Shown: positions 33,927 through 42,279, counted from the stretch's first letter. The stretch: 64,000 bases of DNA from Oscillospiraceae bacterium (GCA_902793285.1 CADBCV010000013.1:16235-80234), one strand, 5' to 3'. The notes: a model not told the origin generated them from the letters alone. Translations and numbers: made by a program.

Positions 33927-34924
33927 CGGATCGCCTCCCGCACGGCGCGGACCTTTTCGGCAAGGGCCGCAAACTCCTCGGGTCGGAGGCTCTGCGCCCC
34001 GTCGCAGAGGGCGTGGATGGGGTCGTTGTGCACCTCGATGATGAGCCCGTCCGCCCCTGCCGCGGTCGCGGCGAGGGCCATGGGCGGCACCAGGCGCGCG
34101 ATGCCGGTGGCATGGCTCGGATCCACGATGATGGGCAGGTGCGTAAGCTCCCGCAGCATCGGCACCGCGGAGAGATCGAGGGTGTTGCGGGTGTAGTCCG
34201 AGAAGGTGCGGATGCCCCGCTCGCAGAGCATGACGCGCTCGTTCCCGCTCGCCATGATGTACTCCGCGCTCATGAGAAGCTCCTTGAGGGTGTTGGCAAG
34301 GCCGCGCTTGAGGAGGATCGGCTTATCCACACTGCCGAGCTCGCGCAGAAGGTCGAAGTTCTGCATGTTGCGCGCGCCGATCTGGATAACGTCCACATCC
34401 TCAAAGAGCGGCAGGTCGTTGATGTTCATGAGCTCCGTCACGATGGGGAGCCCCGTCTCGGCCCGGGCGATCTTGAGAAGCTCCAGCCCCTCGGCCTTGA
34501 GGCCCGCGAAATCATAGGGGGAGGTGCGGGGCTTGAACGCGCCGCCGCGCATGAGCGTCGCGCCCGCGGCCTTCACGGCCTTCGCCACCGTGACGATCTG
34601 CTCCTCCGACTCGACCGAGCAGGGGCCCGCGATCATGACGAAATTGCCCGCGCCGACCTTCACGTCACCCACCTCCACCACGAGAGACTCCGGGTGGAAC
34701 TTCCGGTTGCACATCTTGAAGGGCTCCGACACGCGCTTGACGCTGTCCACGATGTCAAGGCTCTCCACAAGGTCGATGTCCACGCGGGAGGTGTCCCCCA
34801 CGAGGCCGAGGACGGTCTGAAATTCCCCGTCCGAGATGTGGATGCGAAGGCCCAGACCCTGGAGCCACGCGATGAGCTGCGCCCGCTTTTCCTCCGGAAC
34901 GCCGTGCTTTAATACAACGATCAT
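33923..34924 (-). CDS. aroF: DAHP synthase, type I-beta with N-terminal regulatory domain
   Basis: 333 residues. Residues 1-70 form a ferredoxin-like regulatory domain ([10 protein letters not shown]...), as in the Thermotoga enzyme, which is Tyr/Phe-inhibited; residues about 80-330 are the TIM-barrel with [51 protein letters not shown] and DPSHATG. It condenses PEP and erythrose 4-phosphate, the first committed step. As first gene of the operon, its start (CAGGAGGATTATCAC before ATG) lies 156 bp after the leader peptide stop. Confidence 0.95.
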   Translation of the reverse strand: MIVVLKHGVPEEKRAQLIAWLQGLGLRIHISDGEFQTVLGLVGDTSRVDIDLVESLDIVDSVKRVSEPFKMCNRKFHPESLVVEVGDVKVGAGNFVMIAGPCSVESEEQIVTVAKAVKAAGATLMRGGAFKPRTSPYDFAGLKAEGLELLKIARAETGLPIVTELMNINDLPLFEDVDVIQIGARNMQNFDLLRELGSVDKPILLKRGLANTLKELLMSAEYIMASGNERVMLCERGIRTFSDYTRNTLDLSAVPMLRELTHLPIIVDPSHATGIARLVPPMALAATAAGADGLIIEVHNDPIHALCDGAQSLRPEEFAALAEKVRAVREAIR

Positions 34925-35003
34925 GTGATAATCCTCCTGATTGTATCATTCAAGTCGTTTTTCAGGCAGCTTTGCCGCCTGAAATCCATGATTTCAATCG
35001 AAT
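34925..35003 (-). promoter_or_regulatory. aroF leader segment between attenuator and start codon
   Basis: Contains an 8-bp hairpin TTTCAGGC/GCCTGAAA (about 34961-34984) without a T-run and then the aroF ribosome site. It may stabilise the read-through transcript. Confidence 0.4.
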
Positions 35004-35035
35004 AAAAAACAAACCGCACAGGATAACCTGTGCGG
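35004..35035 (-). terminator. Attenuator terminator of the aromatic operon
   Basis: On the minus strand CCGCACAGG-TTAT-CCTGTGCGG is a perfect 9-bp stem followed by TTTGTTTTTT. Its loop and 3' arm include TTATCCT, which is complementary over 7 bp to AGGATAA right at the leader peptide stop, giving an alternative antiterminator pairing (35020-35026 with 35074-35080). Confidence 0.88.
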
Positions 35036-35079
35036 CAAAAAGCTGATTGCGTCCCTCTTTTTTGCGCCACAAATTATCC

Positions 35080-35136
35080 TTACCTGGCAAGGCCGGTAAA
35101 GAGGTAATAATAGGCGTAAAACAGAGAAGTGTTCAT
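35080..35136 (-). CDS. Aromatic operon leader peptide (Tyr/Phe-rich)
   Basis: An 18-codon ORF, MNTSLFYAYYYLFTGLAR, with four Tyr and two Phe within eight consecutive residues. It lies between a sigma-A promoter and an intrinsic terminator upstream of aroF. By analogy with known attenuators, a ribosome stalled at uncharged Tyr/Phe codons leaves AGGATAA (35074-35080) free to pair with the terminator loop, so the operon is read; when translation reaches the stop, that segment is covered and the terminator forms. The upstream GGGAG (about 35146-35150) can serve as ribosome binding site. Confidence 0.88.
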   Translation of the reverse strand: MNTSLFYAYYYLFTGLAR

Positions 35137-35169
35137 GAAAAAATCTCCCGATCTTTCATTCTTTACTGT

Positions 35170-35198
35170 ATTGTAGCGCAATTTCATTATACTGTCAA
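35170..35198 (-). promoter_or_regulatory. Sigma-A promoter of the aromatic operon
   Basis: On the minus strand TTGACA (35193-35198), 17-bp spacer, TACAAT (35170-35175), about 35 bp before the leader peptide start. Confidence 0.88.
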
Positions 35199-35312
35199 GC
35201 TGAATAAGAATACGAAGAATTTCATGCCTCGGCCCGTTTTTTTGGAAAAATTCACGAAGCGGTGCATAGTGCCGGGCCGCTTTCGACAGAGTTTTCGCAG
35301 TGTTCACGATTT

Positions 35313-35341
35313 TTGTCTGGTGTTTGTCGAAAGAATATGAT
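35313..35341 (+). promoter_or_regulatory. Sigma-A-type promoter of the sortase-like gene
   Basis: TTGTCT (35313-35318), 17-bp spacer, TATGAT (35336-35341), 42 bp before ATG 35383. It is divergent from the aromatic operon promoter. Confidence 0.65.
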
Positions 35342-35382
35342 ATGATACATAAAATCACAAAAAGAAAAGAGCTGGTTTTTTC

Positions 35383-36342
35383 ATGAAGAGAAAGCTGCTG
35401 CTTCCGATGCTTCTGATATTCGCCCTGCTGCTGACAGGCTGCGCCGCGCTCTCCCCCGCGAAGGAAAGCGCCCTGCCCAGCGCCGCGCCGACGGCGATCC
35501 CCGCCCCGACGCCGACGCCGACGCCCACCGTGAAGCCCGTCTCGCCCGAGGTGCAGGCCCTCCAGCCCCGCAACCAGGAGGTCTGGCGCGAGATGCACCG
35601 GCGCGAGGGGATGGACGGCCGCCTGATGATCCCGTCGGCGGGCATCAACGTCGCCCTCTTCACGTGGATCAACGCCTCCGTCTCCGCCGCCGATCCCGAG
35701 GAGATCGTGGCCCAGGTGCGCCAGCTCATCGTGGACTATGAGGACAGCGCCGTTTTGTATAACGACGGCTACGGCAGCGTCATCGCGGACCACTCCAACC
35801 AGGACTTCTCGACGCTCTCGAACGTCGCGGTGGGCGATCCGGCCTACATCCTCGCGGGCGACCATGTGGTGAGTCTCCGCTGCAGGCTCGTGACGGACGG
35901 CGTCAACACCGGCACCGGCATCACCGACAAGGACGGCAACAACATCACCGCGGGCTCCGACTACACCTGCTACACCTGTCTGGAGGACTGGACCCACATT
36001 CTCGTGGTGGGGTTTGAGGTCACCGACCGGGACTTCTTCGACGTGGACCGCTTCGATATCGGCGCGGCGGAGACCCCGAACGGCGCCGCCGTTTCGACCG
36101 TGAGCGCAAGCCCCGCCCCCGCCGAGCTGCCGGGCGCCACCACGCCGCCGACGCCGACGCCTATCTACACGCCGGTCGGCTCCCCGACGCCGAGCCCCTC
36201 CCCCACGCCCGAGCGCGAGGAACGGGAGACGCCGCAGGGCGGCTATGACGACTACTACGACATTCTCGGCGGCTACGACATCTACGCCGACCCCAGCGGC
36301 TCCGCCGGCTCCGGCAGCATCGACGGGGGGTATTTGGCTTAA
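35383..36342 (+). CDS. Lipoprotein with a sortase-like domain lacking the conserved arginine
   Basis: 319 residues. Lipobox LLTGC with Cys20; a Pro/Thr linker (about 32-52); a folded domain (about 76-215) with sortase-like order: LMIPSAGINVALF, then ADHSNQDFSTLSNVAVGD with His137 at the catalytic position, then DYTCYTCLEDWTHILVVGF with Cys196 and Cys199. In sortases an Arg follows the Cys by about 8-9 residues (xRLVVxG); here His205 stands there. A Pro-rich and Tyr/Asp/Gly-rich tail (about 225-319) follows. It may be an inactive or divergent transpeptidase. Lipid anchoring of a sortase fold is unusual. Confidence 0.6.
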   Translation: MKRKLLLPMLLIFALLLTGCAALSPAKESALPSAAPTAIPAPTPTPTPTVKPVSPEVQALQPRNQEVWREMHRREGMDGRLMIPSAGINVALFTWINASVSAADPEEIVAQVRQLIVDYEDSAVLYNDGYGSVIADHSNQDFSTLSNVAVGDPAYILAGDHVVSLRCRLVTDGVNTGTGITDKDGNNITAGSDYTCYTCLEDWTHILVVGFEVTDRDFFDVDRFDIGAAETPNGAAVSTVSASPAPAELPGATTPPTPTPIYTPVGSPTPSPSPTPEREERETPQGGYDDYYDILGGYDIYADPSGSAGSGSIDGGYLA

Positions 36343-36344
36343 TG

Positions 36345-36483
36345 CCGTAGGGGTCGATCCCCTGATCGACCCGAAACCCCGCCATATCGGAAATGTACGT
36401 TGCGTGGTAAAAAATTCCGTCCCCACCGTAGGGGCGGGCGTCCCGACCGCCCGAAACCTCACCGGATCGGGAACGTGCGTATA
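36345..36483. repeat. Two dispersed-repeat modules
   Basis: GTAGGGGTCGATCCCCTGATCG (about 36347) and GTAGGGGCGGGCGTCCCGACCG (about 36430) are each followed by a GAAACCYCRCC...ATCGGRAAYGT motif, the same pair that occurs near 12384. No gene. Confidence 0.65.
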
Positions 36484-36524
36484 AACAGGAAACGCCCGGC
36501 GGCAACGCATCCAAAAACAGAATA

Positions 36525-36574
36525 GCCCCGGGCGAATCCGCAGCACAGTACGGCTTCGCCCGGGGGCATTTTTT
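36525..36574 (+). terminator. Terminator downstream of the sortase-like gene
   Basis: GCCCCGGGCGAA (36525-36536) pairs with TTCGCCCGGGG plus C (36555-36567) with one bulged G, followed by ATTTTTTG. Confidence 0.78.
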
Positions 36575-36587
36575 GTTATGGATCATA

Positions 36588-36720
36588 CCGCGCGGGCGGC
36601 TGATAGCCGCCCCTACGGAAAAGCGGGACCATTTGTGCACCGCGGTACGGTTGTACCGGGTTGTGGGCTTGCGGGCTGATGAGGGTGTACGCCCTGCGGG
36701 TGCATCGGCCCCTGCGGAAG
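36588..36720. repeat. Paired dispersed repeats before the phosphodiesterase gene
   Basis: GCGCGGGCGGCTGATAGCCGCCCCTACGG-type palindrome (about 36591-36616), the spacer motif TACGGTTGTACCGGGTTGTGG (about 36643-36663), then a second degenerate module ending GGCCCCTGCGG (about 36718). Confidence 0.6.
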
Positions 36721-37266
36721 TCACCAGCGGTATTGCCTGTATGTCTCCCCGGACTCGAGGTCGAGCCAGCGGAAGAGGCCGTCTTCATACACCATGGCGC
36801 TGTGGGGGCTCTGCTCCTTGGGGATGGCGGCGGAGCCGGGATTTAAGACCAGGATGCCGTCCCGCTCCTCGCACACAGGGACGTGGATATGCCCGAAGAG
36901 GAAGGCGTCCCCCGCGCAGAGCTTCGGGTGCTCCTCCGGCGTATAGAGGTGGCCGTGGGTCACGAAGACGCGGCGCGTGCCGCACAGCAGAAGGCTGTAG
37001 TCCGCCATGAGGGGAAAGCCCAGGACAGTCTGGTCGATCTCCGCGTCGCAGTTGCCGCGCACGCCGAAGACCGGGACATCGAGCGCCGTGAGCATGGCGG
37101 TGACCTCCTTCGGCGCGTAGTCCCGGGGCAGGTCGTTTCGCGGCCCGTGGTAGAGCGTATCGCCGAGGAGCAGAAGGCTTTCGCAGCCCTCCTCCCGCAG
37201 GCGGTGTATCACTTTGCGGCAGTAATACGCCGAGCCGTGGATGTCAGAGGCGATAAAGAGCTTCAT
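36721..37266 (-). CDS. YfcE/MJ0936-family metallophosphodiesterase
   Basis: 181 residues from ATG 37266, one base after the previous stop. Calcineurin-like metal motifs: DIHGS (residues 8-12), LGDTLYHG, RGNCD, THGHLY and GHIHVPV. It is expected to hydrolyse phosphodiesters in a Mn2+-dependent manner; the substrate is unknown. Position directly after an aminotransferase gene suggests one transcript. The longer frame upstream lies in the aminotransferase gene and is ignored. Confidence 0.9.
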   Translation of the reverse strand: MKLFIASDIHGSAYYCRKVIHRLREEGCESLLLLGDTLYHGPRNDLPRDYAPKEVTAMLTALDVPVFGVRGNCDAEIDQTVLGFPLMADYSLLLCGTRRVFVTHGHLYTPEEHPKLCAGDAFLFGHIHVPVCEERDGILVLNPGSAAIPKEQSPHSAMVYEDGLFRWLDLESGETYRQYRW

Positions 37267-37267
37267 C

Positions 37268-38548
37268 TCAATCGGCCAAAAGCGCCTCAACGGCGGCGAT
37301 GCGCTGGCAGAGGCAGAAGACCTCCATGCTGCCGTGCAGCTCGCTGATGGAGGGGAAGGACGGGGCGATGCGGATGTTCTTATCCTCCGGGTCGCGGCCA
37401 TAGGGGAAGGTCGCGCCGGCGTTGGTGAGCTTCACGCCCGCCTCCGCGCAGAGGGAGACGCAGCGCGCGGCGGTGCCGGGCAGACCGTCAAAGCTGATGA
37501 AGTAGCCGCCGTTGGGGTTTGTCCAGGTGCCGATGCCGTAGGGGGCAAGGCCGGTGTCCAGGGCGGTGAGCACGTAGTCGAACTTGGGGCGCAGGTAGTC
37601 TGCCTGCTTTTTCATGTGGGCCTTGATGCCGTCCACGCTCTTGAGATAGTGGACATGGCGGATCTGGTTGATCTTGTCGTAGCCGATGGTCTGCACACCC
37701 ATCTGTTTGAGCAGGAACTTGACGTTGTTCGCGCTCGCGGCGAGGACCGCGACGCCGGCGCCGGAGAAGGTGACCTTGCTTGTGGACATGAACTCATAGA
37801 CCATATCCTCGCTGCCGCACTCCCGGCAGGCGTCGAAGATGTTCAAGAGCTCGTCGTCCTGCTCGCGGAAGCCGTGGACGAGATAGGCGTTGTCCCAGAA
37901 GATGCGAAAGTCGTCCGCCGCGGGCTTGAGGGCGGCGAAGGCGCGCACCGTCTCGGCGGAGTAGGTGTAGCCCTGGGGGTTGGAGTACTTCGGCACGCAC
38001 CAGATGCCCTTGACGCTGGGGTCGGACTCCGCGTACTGGCGCACAAGGTCCATATCCGGGCCGTCCGGCGTCATGGGGATGTTGATCATCTCCACGCCGA
38101 ACTCCTGGCAGATGCGGAAGTGCCTGTCATAGCCCGGCACGGGGCAGAGGAAGCGGAGCTGCCCCTGCTGGCCCCAGGGCTTGCTGCCGCCGTACACGCC
38201 GAGCACCAGCGCCTTGATAAAGCAGTCGTACATGAGGGCGAGACTGGACTGGCCGCCCATGATGATGTTCTCCATCGGAAGGCCCAGCACCTCGCCGAAG
38301 AGCTCCTTGGCCTCGTCCACACCGGCAAGCTCGCCGTAGTTGCGCACGTCGGTCCCCTTGCGGCTGTAGATGAGCTCATAGGGGTTCATGCTCAGCATAT
38401 CCATGCTGAGATTGAGCTGGGTGGGGTCGGGCTTGCCGCGCGACATGTCGAGCTTGAGGCCGCGGGCCTTCACGGTTTCGTAGCGCGCCATGAGCTTTTC
38501 ATGCTCGCCGCGCAGCTCTTCCTTGGTCATGGACAGGTAATTGTTCAT
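37268..38548 (-). CDS. Aminotransferase class I/II, aspartate/alanine-type PF12897-like
   Basis: 426 residues. The N-terminal LDMSRGKPDPTQLNLSMDML, then VRNYGELAGVDEAKELF and GGQSSLALMYD, the NPQGYTYS segment, FWDNAYLVHGF, and the PLP lysine in MSTSKVTFSGAGVAVLAAS are characteristic of the large family often annotated as aspartate aminotransferase (PF12897). Substrate is likely aspartate or alanine; the sequence alone cannot decide. Confidence 0.85.
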   Translation of the reverse strand: MNNYLSMTKEELRGEHEKLMARYETVKARGLKLDMSRGKPDPTQLNLSMDMLSMNPYELIYSRKGTDVRNYGELAGVDEAKELFGEVLGLPMENIIMGGQSSLALMYDCFIKALVLGVYGGSKPWGQQGQLRFLCPVPGYDRHFRICQEFGVEMINIPMTPDGPDMDLVRQYAESDPSVKGIWCVPKYSNPQGYTYSAETVRAFAALKPAADDFRIFWDNAYLVHGFREQDDELLNIFDACRECGSEDMVYEFMSTSKVTFSGAGVAVLAASANNVKFLLKQMGVQTIGYDKINQIRHVHYLKSVDGIKAHMKKQADYLRPKFDYVLTALDTGLAPYGIGTWTNPNGGYFISFDGLPGTAARCVSLCAEAGVKLTNAGATFPYGRDPEDKNIRIAPSFPSISELHGSMEVFCLCQRIAAVEALLAD

Positions 38549-38589
38549 TGTATTTCCCTCGATTCATGAAAGATATAACAAAATGATGC

Positions 38590-39387
38590 TTAGAGCCGGA
38601 CCGCCTCAAAGCCCGCGCCGGTGAAGTGCCAGAGCTCCCGGAAGCCCGTCTCGCGGGCGAGCGCCTCGCACCGGTCGAAGGCGCAGGCGATGGCGTTTGC
38701 GCTGTGGGCGTCGGAGCTCACGCAGATCCTGCCGCCGAGCTCGCAGAGATGCCGCAGGAGCTCCGGCGCGGGATAGGGCGTGGTGCGCCAGCCCCGGCTG
38801 ATGGCCCCGGAGTTGATCTCGAAGATCTTGCCCGCCGCGCTCAGCGTCTCAAGGGCGGCAAAGGCGGCGTCGCGGTAGGTTTTCGACGTCTCGTCATAGA
38901 GGGGCGCGCGCTCGTTGTATTTGGTGAGCAGATCGAAGTGGCCCACGATGGAGATCTCCGGGAAGGCCGCCATGGTGCAGAGCCTGTCGTAATAGAGCTG
39001 GGCCGCCCGGTCCGCCCCGCCGTGGACGGCGATGAGCCGCGCGGCCTCCTCGGGCGTATTGTCGATGGCGATGCCGCCCAGCATGTGGCAGGAGCCGATG
39101 ATGTAGTCATAGGGCGGGGTGCTGCGGCGCGCGGCGTCAAGGTCATACTCGAGCCCGCACCAGACCGCGATCCTGCCGGCATAGCGCTCGCGGAGGCTTC
39201 GCATCTCGGCGATGAAGCGCGCCTCATCCTCCGCGGGGCAGCACCAGTCCGTCTCCCCCTCGATGGGGCAGTGGAGACTCACCCCGACGGATGTGAGGCC
39301 CGCGTCCAGGGCGGCGCGGACCATCGCCTCCGGGCTGTCTCTCCCGTCGTCGAACGTGGTGTGACAGTGCAGGTTCTGCCGGACCAT
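38590..39387 (-). CDS. PHP-domain histidinol-phosphatase-type hydrolase
   Basis: 265 residues. Metal-binding PHP motifs are NLHCHTTFDDGRDSPE (start), SLHCP, GLEYD, IIGSCHML, VGHFDLLTKY, INSGAI and SSDAHS, spread over the whole length as in HisJ/HisK. Histidinol phosphate phosphatase is the most likely role, but no other his gene is in the window. AAAGGGGGG lies upstream of the ATG. Confidence 0.85.
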   Translation of the reverse strand: MVRQNLHCHTTFDDGRDSPEAMVRAALDAGLTSVGVSLHCPIEGETDWCCPAEDEARFIAEMRSLRERYAGRIAVWCGLEYDLDAARRSTPPYDYIIGSCHMLGGIAIDNTPEEAARLIAVHGGADRAAQLYYDRLCTMAAFPEISIVGHFDLLTKYNERAPLYDETSKTYRDAAFAALETLSAAGKIFEINSGAISRGWRTTPYPAPELLRHLCELGGRICVSSDAHSANAIACAFDRCEALARETGFRELWHFTGAGFEAVRL

Positions 39388-39429
39388 GGCGGCGCCCCCC
39401 TTTCAATGATACGCTATTCTACCCACAAG

Positions 39430-39467
39430 AAAAGCCCATGTCAAGAAAATCTTGGCATGGGCTTTTT
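39430..39467. terminator. Bidirectional terminator
   Basis: AAAGCCCATGTCAAG (39431-39445) pairs with CTTGGCATGGGCTTT (39451-39465) with one G-U pair; T-runs exist on the plus side and an AAGAAAA stretch on the other. It terminates the glutaredoxin gene leftward. Confidence 0.8.
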
Positions 39468-39468
39468 C

Positions 39469-39750
39469 TCAGCCTGCGAGGACCTTATCGAAGGCCGCTC
39501 GGATGTTCTGCTTGATGGTGTCGTAGCTGTGGGTGAAGTGCGCCTCATAGAGCTTTTCGCCCTGATAGAAGATCGTCGGCACGCTGTAGTAGTCGCGCTT
39601 GTCCGCGATCTCGGGTTGCTCGCTCTCCTCGATCCAGTCGATGCGGATATCCCGGTAGGCGGGGTTTTCCTCCGTGAGCTCCCCGATGGCGCGCTTTGCG
39701 TTGCGGCAGTAGGGGCAGGAGGCGAGATAGAAAAGTTCGATTTCCTTCAT
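39469..39750 (-). CDS. Glutaredoxin/thioredoxin-like protein
   Basis: 93 residues with CPYC at about 12-15 (LASCPYCRNAKRAI), a cis-Pro loop in YSVPTIFYQGEKLYE and the helical end FDKVLAG. It is a small cytosolic thiol-disulfide reductant. Five bases after rubrerythrin, so probably in one oxidative-stress transcript. Confidence 0.85.
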   Translation of the reverse strand: MKEIELFYLASCPYCRNAKRAIGELTEENPAYRDIRIDWIEESEQPEIADKRDYYSVPTIFYQGEKLYEAHFTHSYDTIKQNIRAAFDKVLAG

Positions 39751-39755
39751 GGGCT

Positions 39756-40295
39756 TTAGTAATTCTCGGCGTTCACTTCAAAATACGCCTGCGGGTGGTT
39801 GCAGACGGGGCAGATCTCGGGCGCGGACTCACCGACGACGATGTGGCCGCAGTTGCGGCACTCCCAGACCTTCACGCTGCTCTTTTTGAAGACCTCCTGG
39901 ATCTCCACGTTCTTCAAAAGGGCGCGGTAGCGCTCCTCGTGGTGCTTCTCGATGGCGGCGACGCCGCGGAATTTGACGGCAAGCTCGGGGAAGCCCTCGG
40001 CCTCGGCGGTCTTGGCGAAGCCCTCATACATGTCGGTCCACTCGTAATTCTCCCCGGCCGCCGCGGCGGCGAGGTTTTCGGCGGTCGTGCCGATGCCGTC
40101 GAGCTCCTTGAACCAGAGTTTGGCGTGCTCCTTCTCGTTCTCGGCGGTCTTGAGGAAGAGGGCCGCGATCTGCTCAAAGCCCTCCTTCTTCGCCTTGGAG
40201 GCAAAGTAGGTGTACTTGTTTCTGGCCTGGGATTCGCCCGCGAAGGCGGCCTCCAGGTTCTTCTCGGTCTGCGTTCCGGCGTACTTGTTTGCCAT
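39756..40295 (-). CDS. rbr: Rubrerythrin
   Basis: 179 residues from ATG 40295 (AAGGAGGTTTTCTT upstream). Ferritin-like diiron domain about 1-140: [22 protein letters not shown], then [10 protein letters not shown] and [10 protein letters not shown] supply the ligands. C-terminal rubredoxin-like domain: WECRNCGH and [11 protein letters not shown]. It reduces hydrogen peroxide in anaerobes. It follows mgtE by 26 bp and precedes the glutaredoxin by 5 bp. Confidence 0.96.
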   Translation of the reverse strand: MANKYAGTQTEKNLEAAFAGESQARNKYTYFASKAKKEGFEQIAALFLKTAENEKEHAKLWFKELDGIGTTAENLAAAAAGENYEWTDMYEGFAKTAEAEGFPELAVKFRGVAAIEKHHEERYRALLKNVEIQEVFKKSSVKVWECRNCGHIVVGESAPEICPVCNHPQAYFEVNAENY

Positions 40296-40321
40296 AAGAA
40301 AACCTCCTTGTTTCCATTGAA

Positions 40322-41695
40322 TCAAAATAATACTGCCTTTGCGATGCTGAAATAGACCAGCAGGGACAGGGCATCGACGATGGTGGTGATGAAGGGGCTC
40401 GCCATGACGGCGGGGTCGAAGCCGAGACGCTTTGCGCAGAGGGGCAGCGTGCAGCCCACGACCTTTGCCGCGAGGACCGTGAGGGCCATGGTGAGACAGA
40501 CGACGAAGGCCGTCATCACGGTGATGTCCGTGTTGCCGAGGATCATGCGGTCAAAGACCATGATCTTCAAAAAGCAGAGCGAGGCAAGGGCCGCGCCGCA
40601 GAGGACGGCGGTCTGGATCTCCTTCCAGACGACCTTCGGGAGATCCGGCAGCTCCAGCTCGCCAAGGGAGAGGGCGCGGATCACGGTGACGGACGCCTGG
40701 GAGCCGGAGTTGCCGCCCGTGTCCATGAGCATGGGGATGAAGGCCGTGAGCACCACCTGGGCGGCAAGGGCGCTTTCAAAGCCGGTGATGATCATGCCGG
40801 TGAAGGTGGCCGAGACCATGAGGAGCAAAAGCCACGGGATGCGGTGCCTGAAGAGATCCCAGGGCGTCGAGCGCAGATAGGTCTTCTCCGAGGGGAGCAT
40901 ACCGGCCATCTTCTCGATATCCTCCGTGGTCTCCTCGACGAGGACGTCCATCGCGTCGTCGAAGGTCACGATGCCGACCATACGCTCATCCGCGTCCACG
41001 ACGGGCAGGGCCAGGAAGTTATACTTGGAGAGCATCTGCGCGACCTCTTCCTGGTCCGTCAGGGTGCTGACGGAGATGACATGCCCGTCCATGATCTCGG
41101 AGACGGGGGTATTGTCGTCGGGGGCGAGGAGCAGATCCTTGACCGACACGGTGCCGAGGAGCCGCCGCGCCTCCGTCACATAGCAGGTGTAGATGGTCTC
41201 CTTGTCGACACCGGTGCGGCGGATGCGCTGGATGGCCTCCGCCACGGTCATCTGCGGGCGCAGGGACACATACTCCGTGGTCATGATGGAGCCGGCGGAG
41301 TTTTCGGGGTAGCGCAGGATCTCGTTGATCTCGCGGCGCATCTCGGGGTCCGCCTGGGCGAGGATGCGCTTGACGACGCTCGCGGGCATCTCCTCGACAA
41401 GATCCGCCGCGTCGTCCACATAGAGCTCGCTCACGACCTCGTGCAGCTCCTTGTCCGAAAAGCCGCGGATCAGATGCTCCTGCAGCTCCGGTGAGAGCTC
41501 CGCGAAAGCCTCCGCCGCAAGCTCCTTCGGCAGAAGGCGGAACAGGAGCGGGGTGCGCTCCTCATCCAGGTCCTCAAACACCGCCGCGATGTCCGCCGCG
41601 TTCATGGTGGCCATCACGTCCTTGAGCGTCTGATACTTCTTCTCCGCCAGGAGCTTCATAAAGGATTTTTCAAGCGTGACAAACTGTTCTGCCAT
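40322..41695 (-). CDS. mgtE: Magnesium transporter MgtE
   Basis: 457 residues: N-terminal MgtE domain (about 20-125), two CBS domains (about 135-255, [18 protein letters not shown] and [20 protein letters not shown]), the plug helix, and five membrane helices (about 290-457) with the [20 protein letters not shown] selectivity segment. It is a Mg2+-gated Mg2+ channel; the cytosolic domains sense Mg2+. It is preceded by a 149-nt interval containing a small ORF and a good promoter. Confidence 0.95.
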   Translation of the reverse strand: MAEQFVTLEKSFMKLLAEKKYQTLKDVMATMNAADIAAVFEDLDEERTPLLFRLLPKELAAEAFAELSPELQEHLIRGFSDKELHEVVSELYVDDAADLVEEMPASVVKRILAQADPEMRREINEILRYPENSAGSIMTTEYVSLRPQMTVAEAIQRIRRTGVDKETIYTCYVTEARRLLGTVSVKDLLLAPDDNTPVSEIMDGHVISVSTLTDQEEVAQMLSKYNFLALPVVDADERMVGIVTFDDAMDVLVEETTEDIEKMAGMLPSEKTYLRSTPWDLFRHRIPWLLLLMVSATFTGMIITGFESALAAQVVLTAFIPMLMDTGGNSGSQASVTVIRALSLGELELPDLPKVVWKEIQTAVLCGAALASLCFLKIMVFDRMILGNTDITVMTAFVVCLTMALTVLAAKVVGCTLPLCAKRLGFDPAVMASPFITTIVDALSLLVYFSIAKAVLF

Positions 41696-41763
41696 CGGGT
41701 TTTCCTCCTTTCGGTTTTCGTCCGGGGTGGGAAGCCGACACGCAGACCAAAGTCAACCTTATT

Positions 41764-41844
41764 CTATTGTTCCGCGGAAACGCCATGCGTATTCCGCAAT
41801 CGACTTCGGCCTGCCGATGCGCCGGTACCGCTTCCAGCGTCCAT
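41764..41844 (-). CDS. Small upstream ORF in the mgtE leader
   Basis: 26 codons, MDAGSGTGASAGRSRLRNTH and on to VSAEQ, starting ATG 41844 with an excellent AGAAGGAGG 7 bases upstream. It ends 68 bases before the mgtE start. The product is Gly/Ser/Ala/Arg-rich without homology I know. It may be a regulatory leader peptide or a chance ORF beside a real ribosome site; the strong Shine-Dalgarno is the main support. Confidence 0.4.
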   Translation of the reverse strand: MDAGSGTGASAGRSRLRNTHGVSAEQ

Positions 41845-41892
41845 GACGTTTCCTCCTTCTAATTTGATAGGATCAGGCACTTGCCCTTTCAA

Positions 41893-41922
41893 ATTTTACC
41901 CTGCCGGAGGGTCTTTTGTCAA
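41893..41922 (-). promoter_or_regulatory. Sigma-A promoter for the mgtE transcript
   Basis: On the minus strand TTGACA (41917-41922), 18-bp spacer, TAAAAT (41893-41898). It begins right after the terminator of the upstream gene and gives a leader of about 190 nt. Confidence 0.65.
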
Positions 41923-41949
41923 TAAAAAAACCCGGCATTCCTGCCGGGT
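41923..41949 (-). terminator. Terminator of the DUF6465-like gene
   Basis: ACCCGGCA (41930-41937) pairs with TGCCGGGT (41942-41949); read leftward it runs into TTTTTTTATT. Confidence 0.88.
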
Positions 41950-41956
41950 GGAGAGA

Positions 41957-42226
41957 TTACCAAAGATTCGTGTCACCGGTTTCTTCGCCGCGTACCCAGT
42001 ACGCTTTGTTCTGGTCGACTCTCACATATACTTTATCGGCATCGCCGACCTTGGCAAGGATCTCGTTCACGGAGATCTCACCGCCGAGCGGGGACTGGAC
42101 GATCACTTCGGCAGTCTTCTTGGCCGCGGCTTTCTTCGCGGCGGGCTTTCTGGCGGCGGGAGCTTCAGCCTTGGGAGCGGCTTTCTTCGCAGCCGCAGTC
42201 TCTTCGCTTGCTTTTCTGGGTGCCAT
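41957..42226 (-). CDS. Small Ala/Lys-rich protein, DUF6465-like
   Basis: 89 residues. Residues 1-38 are an Ala/Lys-rich, histone-H1-like low-complexity arm (AAKKAAPKAEAPAARKPAAK); residues 39-89 are a small folded part (VIVQSPLGGEISVNEILAKV...VYVRVDQNKAYWVRG) like the DUF6465 family. It may bind nucleic acid or polyphosphate through the basic arm; function unknown. It has its own promoter and terminator, so it is monocistronic. Confidence 0.65.
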   Translation of the reverse strand: MAPRKASEETAAAKKAAPKAEAPAARKPAAKKAAAKKTAEVIVQSPLGGEISVNEILAKVGDADKVYVRVDQNKAYWVRGEETGDTNLW

Positions 42227-42279
42227 GTGAAATACCTCCTCCTTACAGAATGCGATATCCGTCTTCGGATAACGCGAAT

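Noticed and set aside
35137-36546. Long minus-strand frame that ends in the aromatic leader peptide
   Set aside because: Only the last 18 codons (35080-35136) are the leader peptide; the rest lies across the promoter and opposite the sortase-like gene.
41696-41892. M-box (ykoK) magnesium riboswitch ahead of mgtE
   Set aside because: I could not find its conserved core or long paired helices by eye; a covariance-model search would be decisive.
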